In this document: piece after piece, positions 36,732 to 45,908 of the stretch
How the letters are laid out: each line of letters starts with the position of its first letter
Numbering within the stretch: position 1 is the first letter of the stretch
Assembly: GCF_030504645.1 (NCBI RefSeq)
Contig: NZ_JAUKWQ010000003.1
Location: 310,001-374,000 of the forward strand
Direction of reading: 5' to 3'
Source of the DNA: Rhizobium oryzicola
Lineage (GTDB): Bacteria > Pseudomonadota > Alphaproteobacteria > Rhizobiales > Rhizobiaceae
Length of the DNA stretch: 64,000 bases
The notes under the pieces: generated by a model
Told to the model about the DNA's origin: nothing
Database searches by the model: none
Seen by the model: only the letters and a program-made list of their open reading frames with translations
Made by a program: the position numbers and the translations under genes

Positions 36732-36760
36732 CTGCGCGGACCTTCTACTCCCCCGCGCAG
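36732..36760 (-). other. Stem-loop upstream of binding-protein gene
   Basis: Perfect 8-bp stem CTGCGCGG / CCGCGCAG (36732-36739 with 36753-36760), 13-nt loop, in the 69-nt gap between ATPase and binding-protein genes. Together with 35414-35441 it brackets the binding-protein message. Confidence 0.55.
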
Positions 36761-36766
36761 GGAGCA

Positions 36767-37843
36767 TCAATCAAGGACGCGCTCGCTGACCGCGTCGAAG
36801 AGGTGGACCTTGGCCGGATCGACGCCGACGCGGATCTGCGCCCCCGCTTCGGGCCGCGTTTCCGGAGACATGCGGGCGGTCATGGTTTCGTTGCCGATGG
36901 CGAAATGCACAAGCGTATCGGAGCCCAGCGGCTCCACCACCTGAACCTTCACATTCAGCGCCAGCGATGCATCGGCTGCTGTGGAAAAATGTTCAGGGCG
37001 AACGCCGACGATGACCTGCCGGCCTTCCAGAGCGGTTTCACGACCGGTGCGGATCTGCGCGAGCGGCAGCGTATTGCCATCGGCAAATACCAGATTGCCG
37101 CCTTCGACCTTCGCCTTGGCGAAATTCATCGCCGGCGATCCAACGAAGCCGCCGACGAAGACGCTGCGCGGACGGTTGTAGACGTCATCCGGCGTACCAA
37201 CCTGCTCGATATCGCCGGCCCGCAGGATCACGATCCGATCGGCAAGCGTCATGGCCTCGACCTGGTCATGGGTCACGTAGATGATCGTGGTGCCGATCTG
37301 CTGATGCAAGCGCTTGATTTCGGTGCGCACTTGGCCGCGCAGCTTGGCATCGAGGTTGGACAGGGGTTCATCGAACAGGAAAACCTGCGGACGGCGCACG
37401 ATGGCGCGGCCCATGGCAACGCGCTGGCGCTGACCACCGGACAACTGGCCGGGACGGCGATCCAGAAGATGCCCGATGCCGAGCATTTCGGCGGCCTCGT
37501 TTATGCGGCCTTCGGCATCCTTCATGGAAACGCCGCGCACTTTCAGGCTGAAACCCATGTTTTCGCGCACCGTCTTGTGCGGATAAAGCGCATAGTCCTG
37601 GAAGACCATGGCTATGTCGCGTTCACGCGGCGCAAGCTTGTTGACCACGCGTTCGCCGATGCGGATTTCGCCGTCCGTGATGCTCTCGAGACCTGCGACC
37701 ATGCGCAGCGTCGTCGACTTGCCGCAGCCCGAGGGGCCGACAAAGACGACGAATTCACCATCCCGGATGTCGAGATCGATTCCCTTGACGATGCGCAAAG
37801 CGCCATAGCTCTTTTCGAGCTTGCGAAGGCTTACTGAAGCCAT
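36767..37843 (-). CDS. Sugar ABC transporter ATPase, UgpC/MalK type (sulfoquinovoside importer)
   Basis: ATPase of the MalK/UgpC class (358 aa from ATG 37843, preceded by GGGAGG; the ATG at 37879 adds an atypical tail). Walker [11 protein letters not shown], signature [15 protein letters not shown], Walker [17 protein letters not shown], switch His in [11 protein letters not shown], and the C-terminal OB-like regulatory domain (VIVGVRPEHFS). First gene of the sulfo-ED transcript, divergent from the LacI regulator and directly behind the operator. Confidence 0.93.
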   Translation of the reverse strand: MASVSLRKLEKSYGALRIVKGIDLDIRDGEFVVFVGPSGCGKSTTLRMVAGLESITDGEIRIGERVVNKLAPRERDIAMVFQDYALYPHKTVRENMGFSLKVRGVSMKDAEGRINEAAEMLGIGHLLDRRPGQLSGGQRQRVAMGRAIVRRPQVFLFDEPLSNLDAKLRGQVRTEIKRLHQQIGTTIIYVTHDQVEAMTLADRIVILRAGDIEQVGTPDDVYNRPRSVFVGGFVGSPAMNFAKAKVEGGNLVFADGNTLPLAQIRTGRETALEGRQVIVGVRPEHFSTAADASLALNVKVQVVEPLGSDTLVHFAIGNETMTARMSPETRPEAGAQIRVGVDPAKVHLFDAVSERVLD

Positions 37844-37889
37844 GCGTTCCTCCCATACGAAGCGCGAGCTCCGCACCATGTCATTGGCG

Positions 37890-37919
37890 AAATCATAGCG
37901 CTACGATTTTTAAATGCAA
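37890..37919 (-). promoter_or_regulatory. LacI-type operator inside the sulfo-ED promoter
   Basis: A 20-bp near-perfect palindrome (37890-37909; left half AAATCATAGC, right half GCTACGATTT, 9 of 10 positions symmetric) with the central GC step usual for LacI-family operators. On the minus strand it overlaps a promoter-like pair, TTGCAT (37914-37919) and TATGAT (37892-37897) spaced 16 nt, just upstream of the ATPase start. Binding here would block RNA polymerase on the sulfo-ED operon. Confidence 0.65.
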
Positions 37920-38077
37920 TGCCCTTTTTCCATGCCTCGTCCAGACGCCCACGGATTAGTGAAATACACCGATTTACGCTGCGTTATTGTTGCATTTGGC
38001 GATTAGGTGCTGCAAGCTTCGTCTGGCCGTGACGAACACATCGAGATTGCCGTTCGTAGCGCTGCAAAGGAGGGGTT

Positions 38078-39130
38078 ATGGCTGGGGAGAGAGAGAACGA
38101 GGTGCCACGCCAGCCGCGCAGCCGTCGCAAGATGCAAAGCGTCACCATGATGGACGTTGCAGACTATGCGAAGGTTTCGCCATCGACGGTGTCGTTATAT
38201 CTGCGCCGTCCAGAAGCGGTTTCTGCGAGCGCAGGTAGCGCCATCGCGCGAGCGATCGAAAAACTCAGCTACGTTCCGAACCTCGTTGCCGGAGGGCTCG
38301 CCGCGGCCTCTTCTCGCGCCGTCAGTATCATCGTGCCTTCGGTCCGCAATGCGTTCTTTGCAGAGACCGTCGCTGCCATGCAGACATCACTCAGGAAGGA
38401 GCGTCTGCAGGTTATCCTCGGCCATACGGAATATGATGAAAAGGAAGAGGAAGATCTCGTCCGCACCGCCTTGTCCTGGGCGCCTGCTGCGATCGTACTC
38501 ACCGGGCTTTGCCATAGCGAAGCGACCCGGAGAATGTTGACCAAGGCACATGTGCCAGTCATCGAGATCTGGGAGCTTGGTGGGCCGCAAATTGATGCAG
38601 CAATCGGCTTTCATCACGATCAAGTCGGAATTGCAGCGGCCAAGCATCTGATTCAACAGGGAAAACGACGTCTTGCCTTTCTTGGCGCGCGCCTGCACGA
38701 AGATCGTCGCGGTAAGCAGCGCTGCGACGGGTTTGTAGAGGCGGCGCGGCAAGCCGGGGTTTCAGTCGAGATCGTTCAGCATCCCGCTTCGGCTTCCGCA
38801 GAAGTGGGCGGCATGTTGCTCCGCGACGCCTTACAGATTGTGCCTGACCTTGATGGTGTCGCCTGCTCCAATGACCATATTGCGCTTGGCGCGCTCTTTG
38901 AATGCGAGCGCTTGTCCATGAGCGTACCGGAAAAGCTTGCAATCGTCGGCTTTGGCGATCTCAGTTTCAGCGCGGCCTGCAATCCGCCGCTGACAACGAT
39001 TCGCCCCTCGGGTGATCTCATTGGACGCGAGGCCGCACGTTTGATTGTTGGTCATATGACCGGCAAGGAACAGGAGCAGAAAGTATCTATCGATACCCGA
39101 TTCACCTTGCTCCATCGCCGCAGCAGTTAG
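38078..39130 (+). CDS. LacI-family repressor of the sulfo-ED locus
   Basis: Regulator (350 aa) with a LacI helix-turn-helix (SVTMMDVADYAKVSPSTVSLYL, hinge region YVPNLVAGGLAAASS) and a periplasmic-binding-protein-like effector domain (FFAETVAAMQTSL, DGVACSNDHIALGALFE, PPLTTIRPSGDLIGREAARL). A basic N-terminal extension of about 25 residues precedes the helix-turn-helix, so a later ATG (MQSVTMMDV) is an alternative start. Divergent from the importer/sulfo-ED operon across a 234-nt gap that holds the matching operator. The effector is probably sulfoquinovose or a product of it. Confidence 0.88.
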   Translation: MAGERENEVPRQPRSRRKMQSVTMMDVADYAKVSPSTVSLYLRRPEAVSASAGSAIARAIEKLSYVPNLVAGGLAAASSRAVSIIVPSVRNAFFAETVAAMQTSLRKERLQVILGHTEYDEKEEEDLVRTALSWAPAAIVLTGLCHSEATRRMLTKAHVPVIEIWELGGPQIDAAIGFHHDQVGIAAAKHLIQQGKRRLAFLGARLHEDRRGKQRCDGFVEAARQAGVSVEIVQHPASASAEVGGMLLRDALQIVPDLDGVACSNDHIALGALFECERLSMSVPEKLAIVGFGDLSFSAACNPPLTTIRPSGDLIGREAARLIVGHMTGKEQEQKVSIDTRFTLLHRRSS

Positions 39131-39399
39131 GGTATTTCTAGACAAATCCGGCGCCGGTGAAATTCAGCGATGTGGTACGTATTCGCTGCTCGCATTAGCG
39201 GGTACATCACACATTAATGACCTTCCAATTCACACCGTCACGACATAGGCGTGCGCTTCCCGCTCTTCACTACTTATTGTTCGTCAATCGTTTCCATATC
39301 GAACGAAAACCCACCCTAATCTAGGGGCTGTTTAACCGGATATTCATGTCCTCCGGGCGATGTATTAGCTTCCGCTGTAAGCCAGCTTGGGGAGAAGCA

Positions 39400-41223
39400 A
39401 TGGCACGTCTGAAATTTCGCTTTCGCCGCCCCGCCATCCGGCATGGCCTTATAGGAACGATCGGCATCCTCGCCGCAATTTCCGTCGCGATTGCGTGGTC
39501 CTCCATCGCGTCGTTGAAAAGCATCAGCGAGCAAAGTGAGCAGATCGCCATGCGCGCGGAGTCCGGGATCGCAATGGCAAAAGACATTGAGATCGAAGCG
39601 GTAAAGCTGCGAGAGGCTTACGGGCAGCACCTGCTGGCAACCGACAAGGCTGAGGCCGAAACCCGCATCAACGCGATCAACAAGCGCCTGCAGGAAACGC
39701 TCGCGAAGTACACCGCGCTTGCCGGCAATGCCGGCGAGAACACGCCGCTTGGCCAGCTGGATAAGCAGCTGGCCGCCTACAACAAGATGGGCAAGCAGCT
39801 GCTGTTCTATTCCACTCAGGGCAACGACAAGAACGCCCGGATGTATCTGGGCTCCATGAGCGGTATCGGCAACACGCTGGCCAAGGTAACCGGCGATATC
39901 GTGGCAGCAAGCCAGAAGAGCGCCGCCGAGGGTTGGGCTATCAACAAGGCCGCCACCCAACGAATGATCGAGTTTGCCTACATACTGGCGGGCGTAGCGA
40001 TCTTCATTGCTCTTGTGGCGGGTGTGTTTGTTGTTCGTGGCATTGCCTCCCCTATCGGCCGCCTCACGAAAGCCATGCGCATTCTGGCTGAAGGCGACAC
40101 GCAGAGTCTGGTGCCGTTCGTTGGTCGAACCGATGAAGTTGGCGCCATGGCGGCAGCTGTCGAAGTCTTCCGCCTCGCCGCGATTGAAAAGAAGGAATTG
40201 GAAGAACACGCCGAGGACGCACGTAAACAGGCGGAAGCCGAGCGCGTGGAAGCGCAGCGTATGGCAGAGGCCAATGCGGACGAACGTCTTCGTAACGCAA
40301 CATCGGGTCTGGCGCGGGCACTCGATCGTTTGGCCGGTGGGGATCTCGCCTTCCAGATCGAACAGCCCTTCTCGCCGGAATTCGAACCGCTACGGGTCGA
40401 CTTCAATCGCTCCGTCCGTCAGCTTGCCGACACCCTCAGTAAGATCGCAGCATCTGTGACGGCGCTCGAAAGTGGCAGTCACGAGATCGCATCTGCGGCC
40501 GATGATCTTTCGCGCCGCACGGAAGTGCAGGCTGCAGCCCTTGAGGAAACGGCAGCGGCACTCGATGAGATCACCGCCAATGTTAGCAACTCCGCCAAGC
40601 GCACGGAAGAGGCACGCCACATCGCCGACCGGGCGAACCAGTCTGCAAAGCATTCCGGCGACGTTGTTCGCAACGCGGAAGAAGCGATGCGCCGGATCGA
40701 GCAGTCATCGCAGCAGATTTCCAACATCATTGGCGTGATCGACGAGATCGCTTTCCAGACCAATCTGCTTGCCTTGAACGCAGGTGTTGAAGCGGCGCGC
40801 GCCGGTGATGGCGGAAAGGGCTTTGCGGTTGTCGCCCAGGAAGTGCGCGAACTGGCTGGACGCTCGGCAAGTGCTGCCAAGGAAATCAAGGCGCTGATCC
40901 AAAACTCCTCACAGGAAGTCGAACGCGGCGTGGAACTGGTCCGTAACACCGGCGTGGCGCTTGGGGAGATCGGCGGCCTGATTGTCGAGATCAACAGCCA
41001 GATGGAAGCCATTACGGTCTCCGTCAAGGAACAGTCCACCGGTATTGCAGAGGTGAATGGCGCAGTGAACCAGATGGATCACACGACGCAGCAAAACGCG
41101 GCCATGGTGGAGGAATCCACCGCCGCTTCCATGGCTCTTGCGGCTGAAGCACAAGCACTCCGCGAGCTCGTGGGAGCATTCTCTTTCGAAGAAGCGCCGG
41201 CGCGGGTCGGTCGTGCTGCCTGA
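39400..41223 (+). CDS. Methyl-accepting chemotaxis protein
   Basis: Chemoreceptor (607 aa from ATG 39400 with GGGGAGAAG upstream). A membrane segment near residues 14-36 is followed by a helical periplasmic domain of about 160 residues, a second membrane segment (AYILAGVAIFIALVAGVFVV), a HAMP domain (GIASPIGRLTKAMRILAEGD), a long coiled coil and the highly conserved signalling hairpin (DEIAFQTNLLALNAGVEAAR). No CheR-binding pentapeptide at the end. It stands alone between LacI and GntR genes. The ligand is unknown, though sensing a substrate of a neighbouring locus is possible. 39131-39399 holds only its leader. Confidence 0.93.
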   Translation: MARLKFRFRRPAIRHGLIGTIGILAAISVAIAWSSIASLKSISEQSEQIAMRAESGIAMAKDIEIEAVKLREAYGQHLLATDKAEAETRINAINKRLQETLAKYTALAGNAGENTPLGQLDKQLAAYNKMGKQLLFYSTQGNDKNARMYLGSMSGIGNTLAKVTGDIVAASQKSAAEGWAINKAATQRMIEFAYILAGVAIFIALVAGVFVVRGIASPIGRLTKAMRILAEGDTQSLVPFVGRTDEVGAMAAAVEVFRLAAIEKKELEEHAEDARKQAEAERVEAQRMAEANADERLRNATSGLARALDRLAGGDLAFQIEQPFSPEFEPLRVDFNRSVRQLADTLSKIAASVTALESGSHEIASAADDLSRRTEVQAAALEETAAALDEITANVSNSAKRTEEARHIADRANQSAKHSGDVVRNAEEAMRRIEQSSQQISNIIGVIDEIAFQTNLLALNAGVEAARAGDGGKGFAVVAQEVRELAGRSASAAKEIKALIQNSSQEVERGVELVRNTGVALGEIGGLIVEINSQMEAITVSVKEQSTGIAEVNGAVNQMDHTTQQNAAMVEESTAASMALAAEAQALRELVGAFSFEEAPARVGRAA

Positions 41224-41245
41224 ACTAGGTTTGGCTTTCATAAGC

Positions 41246-41280
41246 GGGCGGCGCATCCACTGTGCCGCCCTTTTATTTTT
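41246..41280 (+). terminator. Rho-independent terminator after the chemoreceptor gene
   Basis: Ten-bp stem GGGCGGCGCA / TGTGCCGCCC with one G-T pair and loop TCCAC, followed at once by TTTTATTTTT. It lies 22 nt after the stop codon. Confidence 0.92.
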
Positions 41281-41404
41281 CGCAGTCGGAATTCGTATGA
41301 TGACTTCTGCGAGGTCTGATGAAATAGTTGAACAGCAGCAAAATTCATCGTACTAATGTTTCGGTTCATCGCTTTGGTGATACTGAGAGAGGCGGCAGGC
41401 GAGC

Positions 41405-42145
41405 GTGAGCAGCCAATTAAAATCAAACGCGAAGGGTGCGGGATCGCTGGTGGCGCAGGTTCGCGAACGGCTGCGGAGTGAAATTCTGGGCGGCCAATAT
41501 GCACCGGGCGATCGGCTTCCGAGCGAGATCGAATTGACGGAAACGCATGGCGTCAGCCGAACAGTCATTCGAGAGGCTGTTACTGGGCTCCGCTATGACG
41601 GGCTTGTCGAGGTGAGGCAAGGTGCGGGCATTTTCGTACTGAAGCCCAACACTCCTCAACCTTTGTCGTCACGATTGGATACGGCGCGCATTTCCTCGGA
41701 TCTTGAAGTGTTGGAAGTGCGCACGCCTCTGGAAATCGAGGCCGCGGGACTTGCAGCACTGCGGCGCTCGCCCGCTCAGGAAGAGGCAATCTTCGAATGT
41801 CATGCGCGGGTGCTGAAATGTATTGACGCGAATGAGTCCATTCGCGAGGCGGATCTGGCGCTGCATATGGCCATCGCCGCCGCCACCAACAATCCGCTAT
41901 TCATGCAGTTTCTTGAAAGCCACAGTGCCTCTGCCATCCCACAGTCCAAGGTGGTTGCGGACGATCACGGGGCAGATCAGACAGCCTATCGTCGCCTGAT
42001 ACACAAGGAGCATCAGGCAGTGATCGTCGCCATTTCCGATGGCGACGAGAAGGCAGCCAGAGCTGCGATGCAGCAACATCTGCGCGGCAGCCAAGTGCGC
42101 TACCGCGATCTTTTGCGGGAACTGCGGGGAGTTAGCGCGAGCTAA
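41405..42145 (+). CDS. GntR-family regulator, FadR/FCD subfamily
   Basis: Regulator (246 aa, GTG start after GAGAGAGG). N-terminal winged helix (VAQVRERLRSEILGGQYAPG, ETHGVSRTVIREAV, GLVEVRQGAGIFV), then an FCD domain with histidines in LALHMAIAAATNNPLF and HKEHQAVIVAISDGD. It is convergent (6-nt gap) with the discoidin-like/heparinase genes and flanks the polysaccharide locus, so it is the likely local regulator. FCD members of this type often sense uronates or other sugar acids, in keeping with the locus. Confidence 0.87.
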   Translation: MSSQLKSNAKGAGSLVAQVRERLRSEILGGQYAPGDRLPSEIELTETHGVSRTVIREAVTGLRYDGLVEVRQGAGIFVLKPNTPQPLSSRLDTARISSDLEVLEVRTPLEIEAAGLAALRRSPAQEEAIFECHARVLKCIDANESIREADLALHMAIAAATNNPLFMQFLESHSASAIPQSKVVADDHGADQTAYRRLIHKEHQAVIVAISDGDEKAARAAMQQHLRGSQVRYRDLLRELRGVSAS

Positions 42146-42151
42146 GGCCCC

Positions 42152-42937
42152 TTAGGCTTCGCGACCCCAGGCCTCGATCTGCGAAAGTGCCGGATAGGGC
42201 GACGGATCATCCGCCTTCTTCATCGAGTGGATACGAAGCCATTCGACCTTCTTCTCTGCCACGGCAAAGCGCTGCGCGGCGCCCGACTTGACGAGATCAA
42301 GGCGCATCGTGTCACTATCGGAAAAGGTAATGCTGGCTTCGTTCCACCATGCATCATGCGGAAAATCCGCGCGCAGATATATGACAAGCTCATCGACCAG
42401 CACTGGCCGGCCGAAATGGACTGTCAGTTCAGCATTGGGGTCCTTGTTGATTCCCCAACTCGTGAACGGCCAGGTGCCGTGGTCAAAGGTTGCCTTTTCG
42501 CCGTCGATGGCATTGCGCGCTGCGAATTGTGACTCGCCGCGCGTTTCCACATTTGCCACCGCATGCGGGAAAAGCTGTTCATTGCCATGCTGGTCGAAGG
42601 GGTTGAAGGCCAGATTTCGGCGGGCGGCCACTTCAGATGGATTGGCGACGCGGACATGCAGACGATGCAGCGTTCCGAGGAAGGCCTGCTGTGCATAGGG
42701 CATGCGCTTTTCGCCAAAGGGGATGGCAAGGCTGAAAGGCGATTCTTTCAGGTACACGATGCCGGGCATCAGGCCCGTGTCCAGCAGCAGATAAACATGT
42801 GCGGCTTCTGAAGCGCTGACCAGGAGACGGTCGCCTTCCTCGTACTCGCCCCGATAAACCAGGAACAGCTCGTCTTCGGCGGAGGATTCCGCCTTCACCT
42901 GTCCTGCTGCGTCTACGACCTTCAGGGTAAATTGCAT
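42152..42937 (-). CDS. Discoidin (F5/8C)-like carbohydrate-binding protein
   Basis: Protein of 261 aa without a signal peptide. The C-terminal half looks like a galactose-binding/discoidin fold (RNAIDGEKATFDHGTWPFTS, LTVHFGRPVLVDELVIYLR, WLRIHSMKKADDPSPYPALSQI). The N-terminal half is beta-rich and unrecognised. It lies 12 nt downstream of the heparinase-family gene and is co-transcribed with it. No catalytic motif is evident, so an accessory sugar-binding role is likely, but being cytoplasmic would be unusual for that. Confidence 0.6.
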   Translation of the reverse strand: MQFTLKVVDAAGQVKAESSAEDELFLVYRGEYEEGDRLLVSASEAAHVYLLLDTGLMPGIVYLKESPFSLAIPFGEKRMPYAQQAFLGTLHRLHVRVANPSEVAARRNLAFNPFDQHGNEQLFPHAVANVETRGESQFAARNAIDGEKATFDHGTWPFTSWGINKDPNAELTVHFGRPVLVDELVIYLRADFPHDAWWNEASITFSDSDTMRLDLVKSGAAQRFAVAEKKVEWLRIHSMKKADDPSPYPALSQIEAWGREA

Positions 42938-42949
42938 GCTCTTCTCTTT

Positions 42950-44740
42950 CTAGCTGATCGTCAGTGTCAGTGTTGAACCTGTCAGTGGCACAAGCAGGCG
43001 ATAAAGCCTCACCGGCCAACTCTGCCGCAAGCGGCTATCGGTGATATCCAATGGTTCCACCGTGATAGAACCTGCACCCTCCAAGCGGATCTCGGCTTTG
43101 TTGCCAAGCCAGATTCGCCCCTCATCCGTTCGGGGTTCGAGAACGGTCATCAAAGAAAGCGTCGCGGGGCCAACCCCATGGTACTCATCGCGCATTTGGA
43201 CGGTTCGACCGCGGACCATGCGCACGGTTCGACGATAGCTTTGAAGCTCCGCTTCTGCCGGATAGGCGCCGGCAATATCCAGCGAGATCTCTGCCATCTC
43301 CTCTTCAAATCGGACATCCATACCCTGCGCCGCGAATTCAACGCCGTCGCATTGCATGACGCCGCCAAAGCTCGGCAGATTGTGATAGGCGGATTGCATG
43401 GTCCAGATTTCATAGCGGTGCGGCGAAAAGGTCTTGGCCGTATAGGTCTCGACGCCGACATCGATCAGCAGTGGCTGCCTATCCTTGTAAAGGGTAACGC
43501 TGCCGACATCGTTGTGGTTATGACTTTCGCCATTGTGTCCACCCTTGACCGCAAGGGCAAAACGATTGTCCCGCGCAATCGCAAGGCCGATACCTGGAAA
43601 ATAGTGATCGGCCTTCGCGGGAGCAGCACGCTCGTGGCTCATGATTTCGGACGCCGCCAGAATGGCCTGCAGCCGGTACCAGAGGTTCCACTCCTTCGGC
43701 ATCAGTCGGTTTTCGTCGCGGACAAAATCGGCAGCCGCAAATCCCATCAGCGCCTCGGAGCCGACGGCGCGGCCGAACAGATATTCCCGCGCACCGCAGG
43801 GCGGAACCACGGCGGAGGAATCGGCGAAATTGAAGTAGTAATCGCCACCGACATGCATGTGGCGGATATAGTCCGCCATATTGCGGACCTTCGGCTCCTG
43901 CCAGAGCGGCTTCATGGCACTGGGCGCCACCTGATCCAGAATCGTCATGGCACCATGCAGGCAAAGTCCGGCATGGCGATAGTAGATCACACCCTCCTCG
44001 CAGGCCCCGTCCTCAGCATAATCCTTCAGGAAGGCATCGAGGCTCATCAATGCCTTTGGCAGGAAAGCGCGGCGCAGGGTTTCGTCCGTCGGCAAGGTAA
44101 AGGCGGCGAGCAGAACATTCTGGGTAATCCAGGCCGTCCAGTTGTTCATGCGCTCATCGCCGCGCCCCATCCACCAAAAATGCCTGTTGATGTAGGGTTT
44201 GAAGATGCGGACGTTGATCTCGCGCTCGACACGCTTGGAAACCAGAGGATCAACTGCATCGAGGCGGTCGCGCAGCAGATAGAGAGTTGTGGAAAGGATG
44301 GCCGCAGTCTCGGCCGCGAAGAGATCCACAACCGGATCATCAGGATCGGCCATAGACAGGCGCTTGCCGCCCCGCTCATAGGAATTATGAGCCGGTAATT
44401 GCCAGCCGCTTTCTTCCGAGATCAGGAGCAGGCCGTCTATGACGGCGTCGAGGAAACGCCCCTGCCCTTCGACCCATTCGGCAAGAACCAGATCGTTCAA
44501 CATCAGGCGGCGACGGAAATAGAGCTCTTCAAAGCGTGAACGATTCCCGTTGAGGCCGTATTCCCGATAGTCATATGCCCGGATCTGGGGCCAGGATGCT
44601 GCTGCAGCAGCCTCGCCCGCCGCAACGAGCAGGTTGACAATCCAACCTTCGAGAGCTTCGGGCACGCCTTTGCCCAGCACGCGATCCGGCTGAAAGCTGG
44701 CCAGTGCCCCCTGAAACTCGACTATGCGCTCGGCAAACAC
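42950..44740 (-). CDS. Heparinase II/III-family polysaccharide or oligosaccharide lyase
   Basis: Protein of 596 aa: an N-terminal alpha/alpha toroid (to about residue 370) and a C-terminal beta-sandwich with the heparinase II/III signature GGHNGESHNHNDVG at 400-413 (metal/catalytic His) and SPHRYEIWTMQSAYHNLPSF. The family cleaves uronate-containing chains by beta-elimination, producing unsaturated uronyl ends, the substrate type of the GH88 enzyme encoded nearby. No signal peptide, so it probably acts on imported oligosaccharides. It is divergent from the ABC/GH88 operon across a 211-nt gap. Confidence 0.85.
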   Translation of the reverse strand: MFAERIVEFQGALASFQPDRVLGKGVPEALEGWIVNLLVAAGEAAAAASWPQIRAYDYREYGLNGNRSRFEELYFRRRLMLNDLVLAEWVEGQGRFLDAVIDGLLLISEESGWQLPAHNSYERGGKRLSMADPDDPVVDLFAAETAAILSTTLYLLRDRLDAVDPLVSKRVEREINVRIFKPYINRHFWWMGRGDERMNNWTAWITQNVLLAAFTLPTDETLRRAFLPKALMSLDAFLKDYAEDGACEEGVIYYRHAGLCLHGAMTILDQVAPSAMKPLWQEPKVRNMADYIRHMHVGGDYYFNFADSSAVVPPCGAREYLFGRAVGSEALMGFAAADFVRDENRLMPKEWNLWYRLQAILAASEIMSHERAAPAKADHYFPGIGLAIARDNRFALAVKGGHNGESHNHNDVGSVTLYKDRQPLLIDVGVETYTAKTFSPHRYEIWTMQSAYHNLPSFGGVMQCDGVEFAAQGMDVRFEEEMAEISLDIAGAYPAEAELQSYRRTVRMVRGRTVQMRDEYHGVGPATLSLMTVLEPRTDEGRIWLGNKAEIRLEGAGSITVEPLDITDSRLRQSWPVRLYRLLVPLTGSTLTLTIS

Positions 44741-44803
44741 GTCATCTCCTCCCGGCGTGATCGAAGCGGTCCTATCATACCTATTTCACCTTATCCAGCC
44801 AAT

Positions 44804-44855
44804 TTGTCTGACCGCAGGAGAAGTTGTTTGACCAATGCCCCGGATATGCTATGCA
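44804..44855 (+). promoter_or_regulatory. Direct repeat TTGTCTGACC / TTGTTTGACC with a promoter-like pair
   Basis: Two 10-nt repeats (one mismatch) at 44804-44813 and 44824-44833, exactly 20 nt apart, lie in the gap between the divergent heparinase and importer genes. The second overlaps a TTGACC (44828-44833) that could be the -35 of a promoter with TATGCA (44850-44855) after 16 nt. The spacing of two helical turns suits a regulator such as the FCD protein at 41405. Confidence 0.35.
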
Positions 44856-44951
44856 AGGCTCCGGAGGCAAGACGAGTAGCTGCAAAGGCGAGTCTTGTAC
44901 AATATAACATGCAAGAGCTTCGGGACCCATCCGGAGCCGGGAGGAAAGCTG

Positions 44952-45905
44952 GTGACGCTTGCACATCCAGCTCTGTCAGACAACCAGACGGCAGGCATCA
45001 AGCCGAAGCGGAAGGTGCGCGTCGTCTCAAAGCGTCGCCGCAAGGTTGAGAACGCGCTGATCGCATATTCTTTCATCGCGCCGAATTTTCTCGGCTTTGC
45101 AGTCTTCACGCTTGGGCCAATCCTGTTCGCCTTCGCGCTCGCCTTCATGCATTGGGATGGCTCCAACCCGATCACCTTCGCAGGGCTGGATAATTTCTGG
45201 CGCCTCTTCCAGGACAAGTCTTTCATCGACGCCTTCTGGAATACGATTATCTATACGGTGGTCTCCGTGCCTGCGACGCTCATCTGTGCGCTGGGCCTTG
45301 CCATCCTGCTGAACCAGAAGATCTTCGGACGGGATTTCTTCCGTACCGCGCTGTTCTTCCCGTACGTCGCCTCGTTGGTGGCTGTGGCTGTCGTGTGGAA
45401 CATGATCTTCAACCCGGAAATGGGTCTGGTGAACATGGTTCTCTACACCATCGGCATTGCGCCCGAAAACCTGCCTGGCTGGGCAGCGGACCGCCATTGG
45501 GCCATGGTGACGGTCATTCTCTTCGGCATCTGGAAGAGCATGGGTTACTACATGGTGATCTATCTCGCCGGGCTTCAGGGCATCAATTCGGAGCTTTACG
45601 AGGCAGCCGGTTTGGACGGCGCCAATGCCTGGCAGAAGTTCATCCATGTGACTGTGCCGCAGCTGGCGCCAACGACCTTCTTCGTCACCGTGATGTTGAC
45701 CATCCAGTCCTTCAAGGTCTTCGACCAGGTCTACATGATCACGCAGGGCGGCCCCGGCACCTCAACCCTGGTGTTGGTCTACCACATCTATAACGAGGCC
45801 TTCATCTCCTGGGATCTCGGCTATTCCAGCATGATTGCCCTCGTTCTGTTTCTTCTGGTGCTGACACTCACGGTCATCCAGTTCCGTCGCCAGAGGGAGG
45901 ACTGA
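44952..45905 (+). CDS. Sugar ABC permease, MalF type (uronide oligosaccharide locus)
   Basis: Inner-membrane permease (317 aa from GTG 44952, with GGAGG 9 nt upstream; an ATG at 44895 would add a weak tail before the ribosome-binding site). A basic cytoplasmic tail (KRKVRVVSKRRRK) precedes the first membrane segment. The EAA loop is ELYEAAGLDGANAWQKFIHV, with FKVFDQVYMITQGGPGTST after it. First gene of the importer operon. Confidence 0.9.
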   Translation: MTLAHPALSDNQTAGIKPKRKVRVVSKRRRKVENALIAYSFIAPNFLGFAVFTLGPILFAFALAFMHWDGSNPITFAGLDNFWRLFQDKSFIDAFWNTIIYTVVSVPATLICALGLAILLNQKIFGRDFFRTALFFPYVASLVAVAVVWNMIFNPEMGLVNMVLYTIGIAPENLPGWAADRHWAMVTVILFGIWKSMGYYMVIYLAGLQGINSELYEAAGLDGANAWQKFIHVTVPQLAPTTFFVTVMLTIQSFKVFDQVYMITQGGPGTSTLVLVYHIYNEAFISWDLGYSSMIALVLFLLVLTLTVIQFRRQRED

Positions 45906-45908
45906 AGG

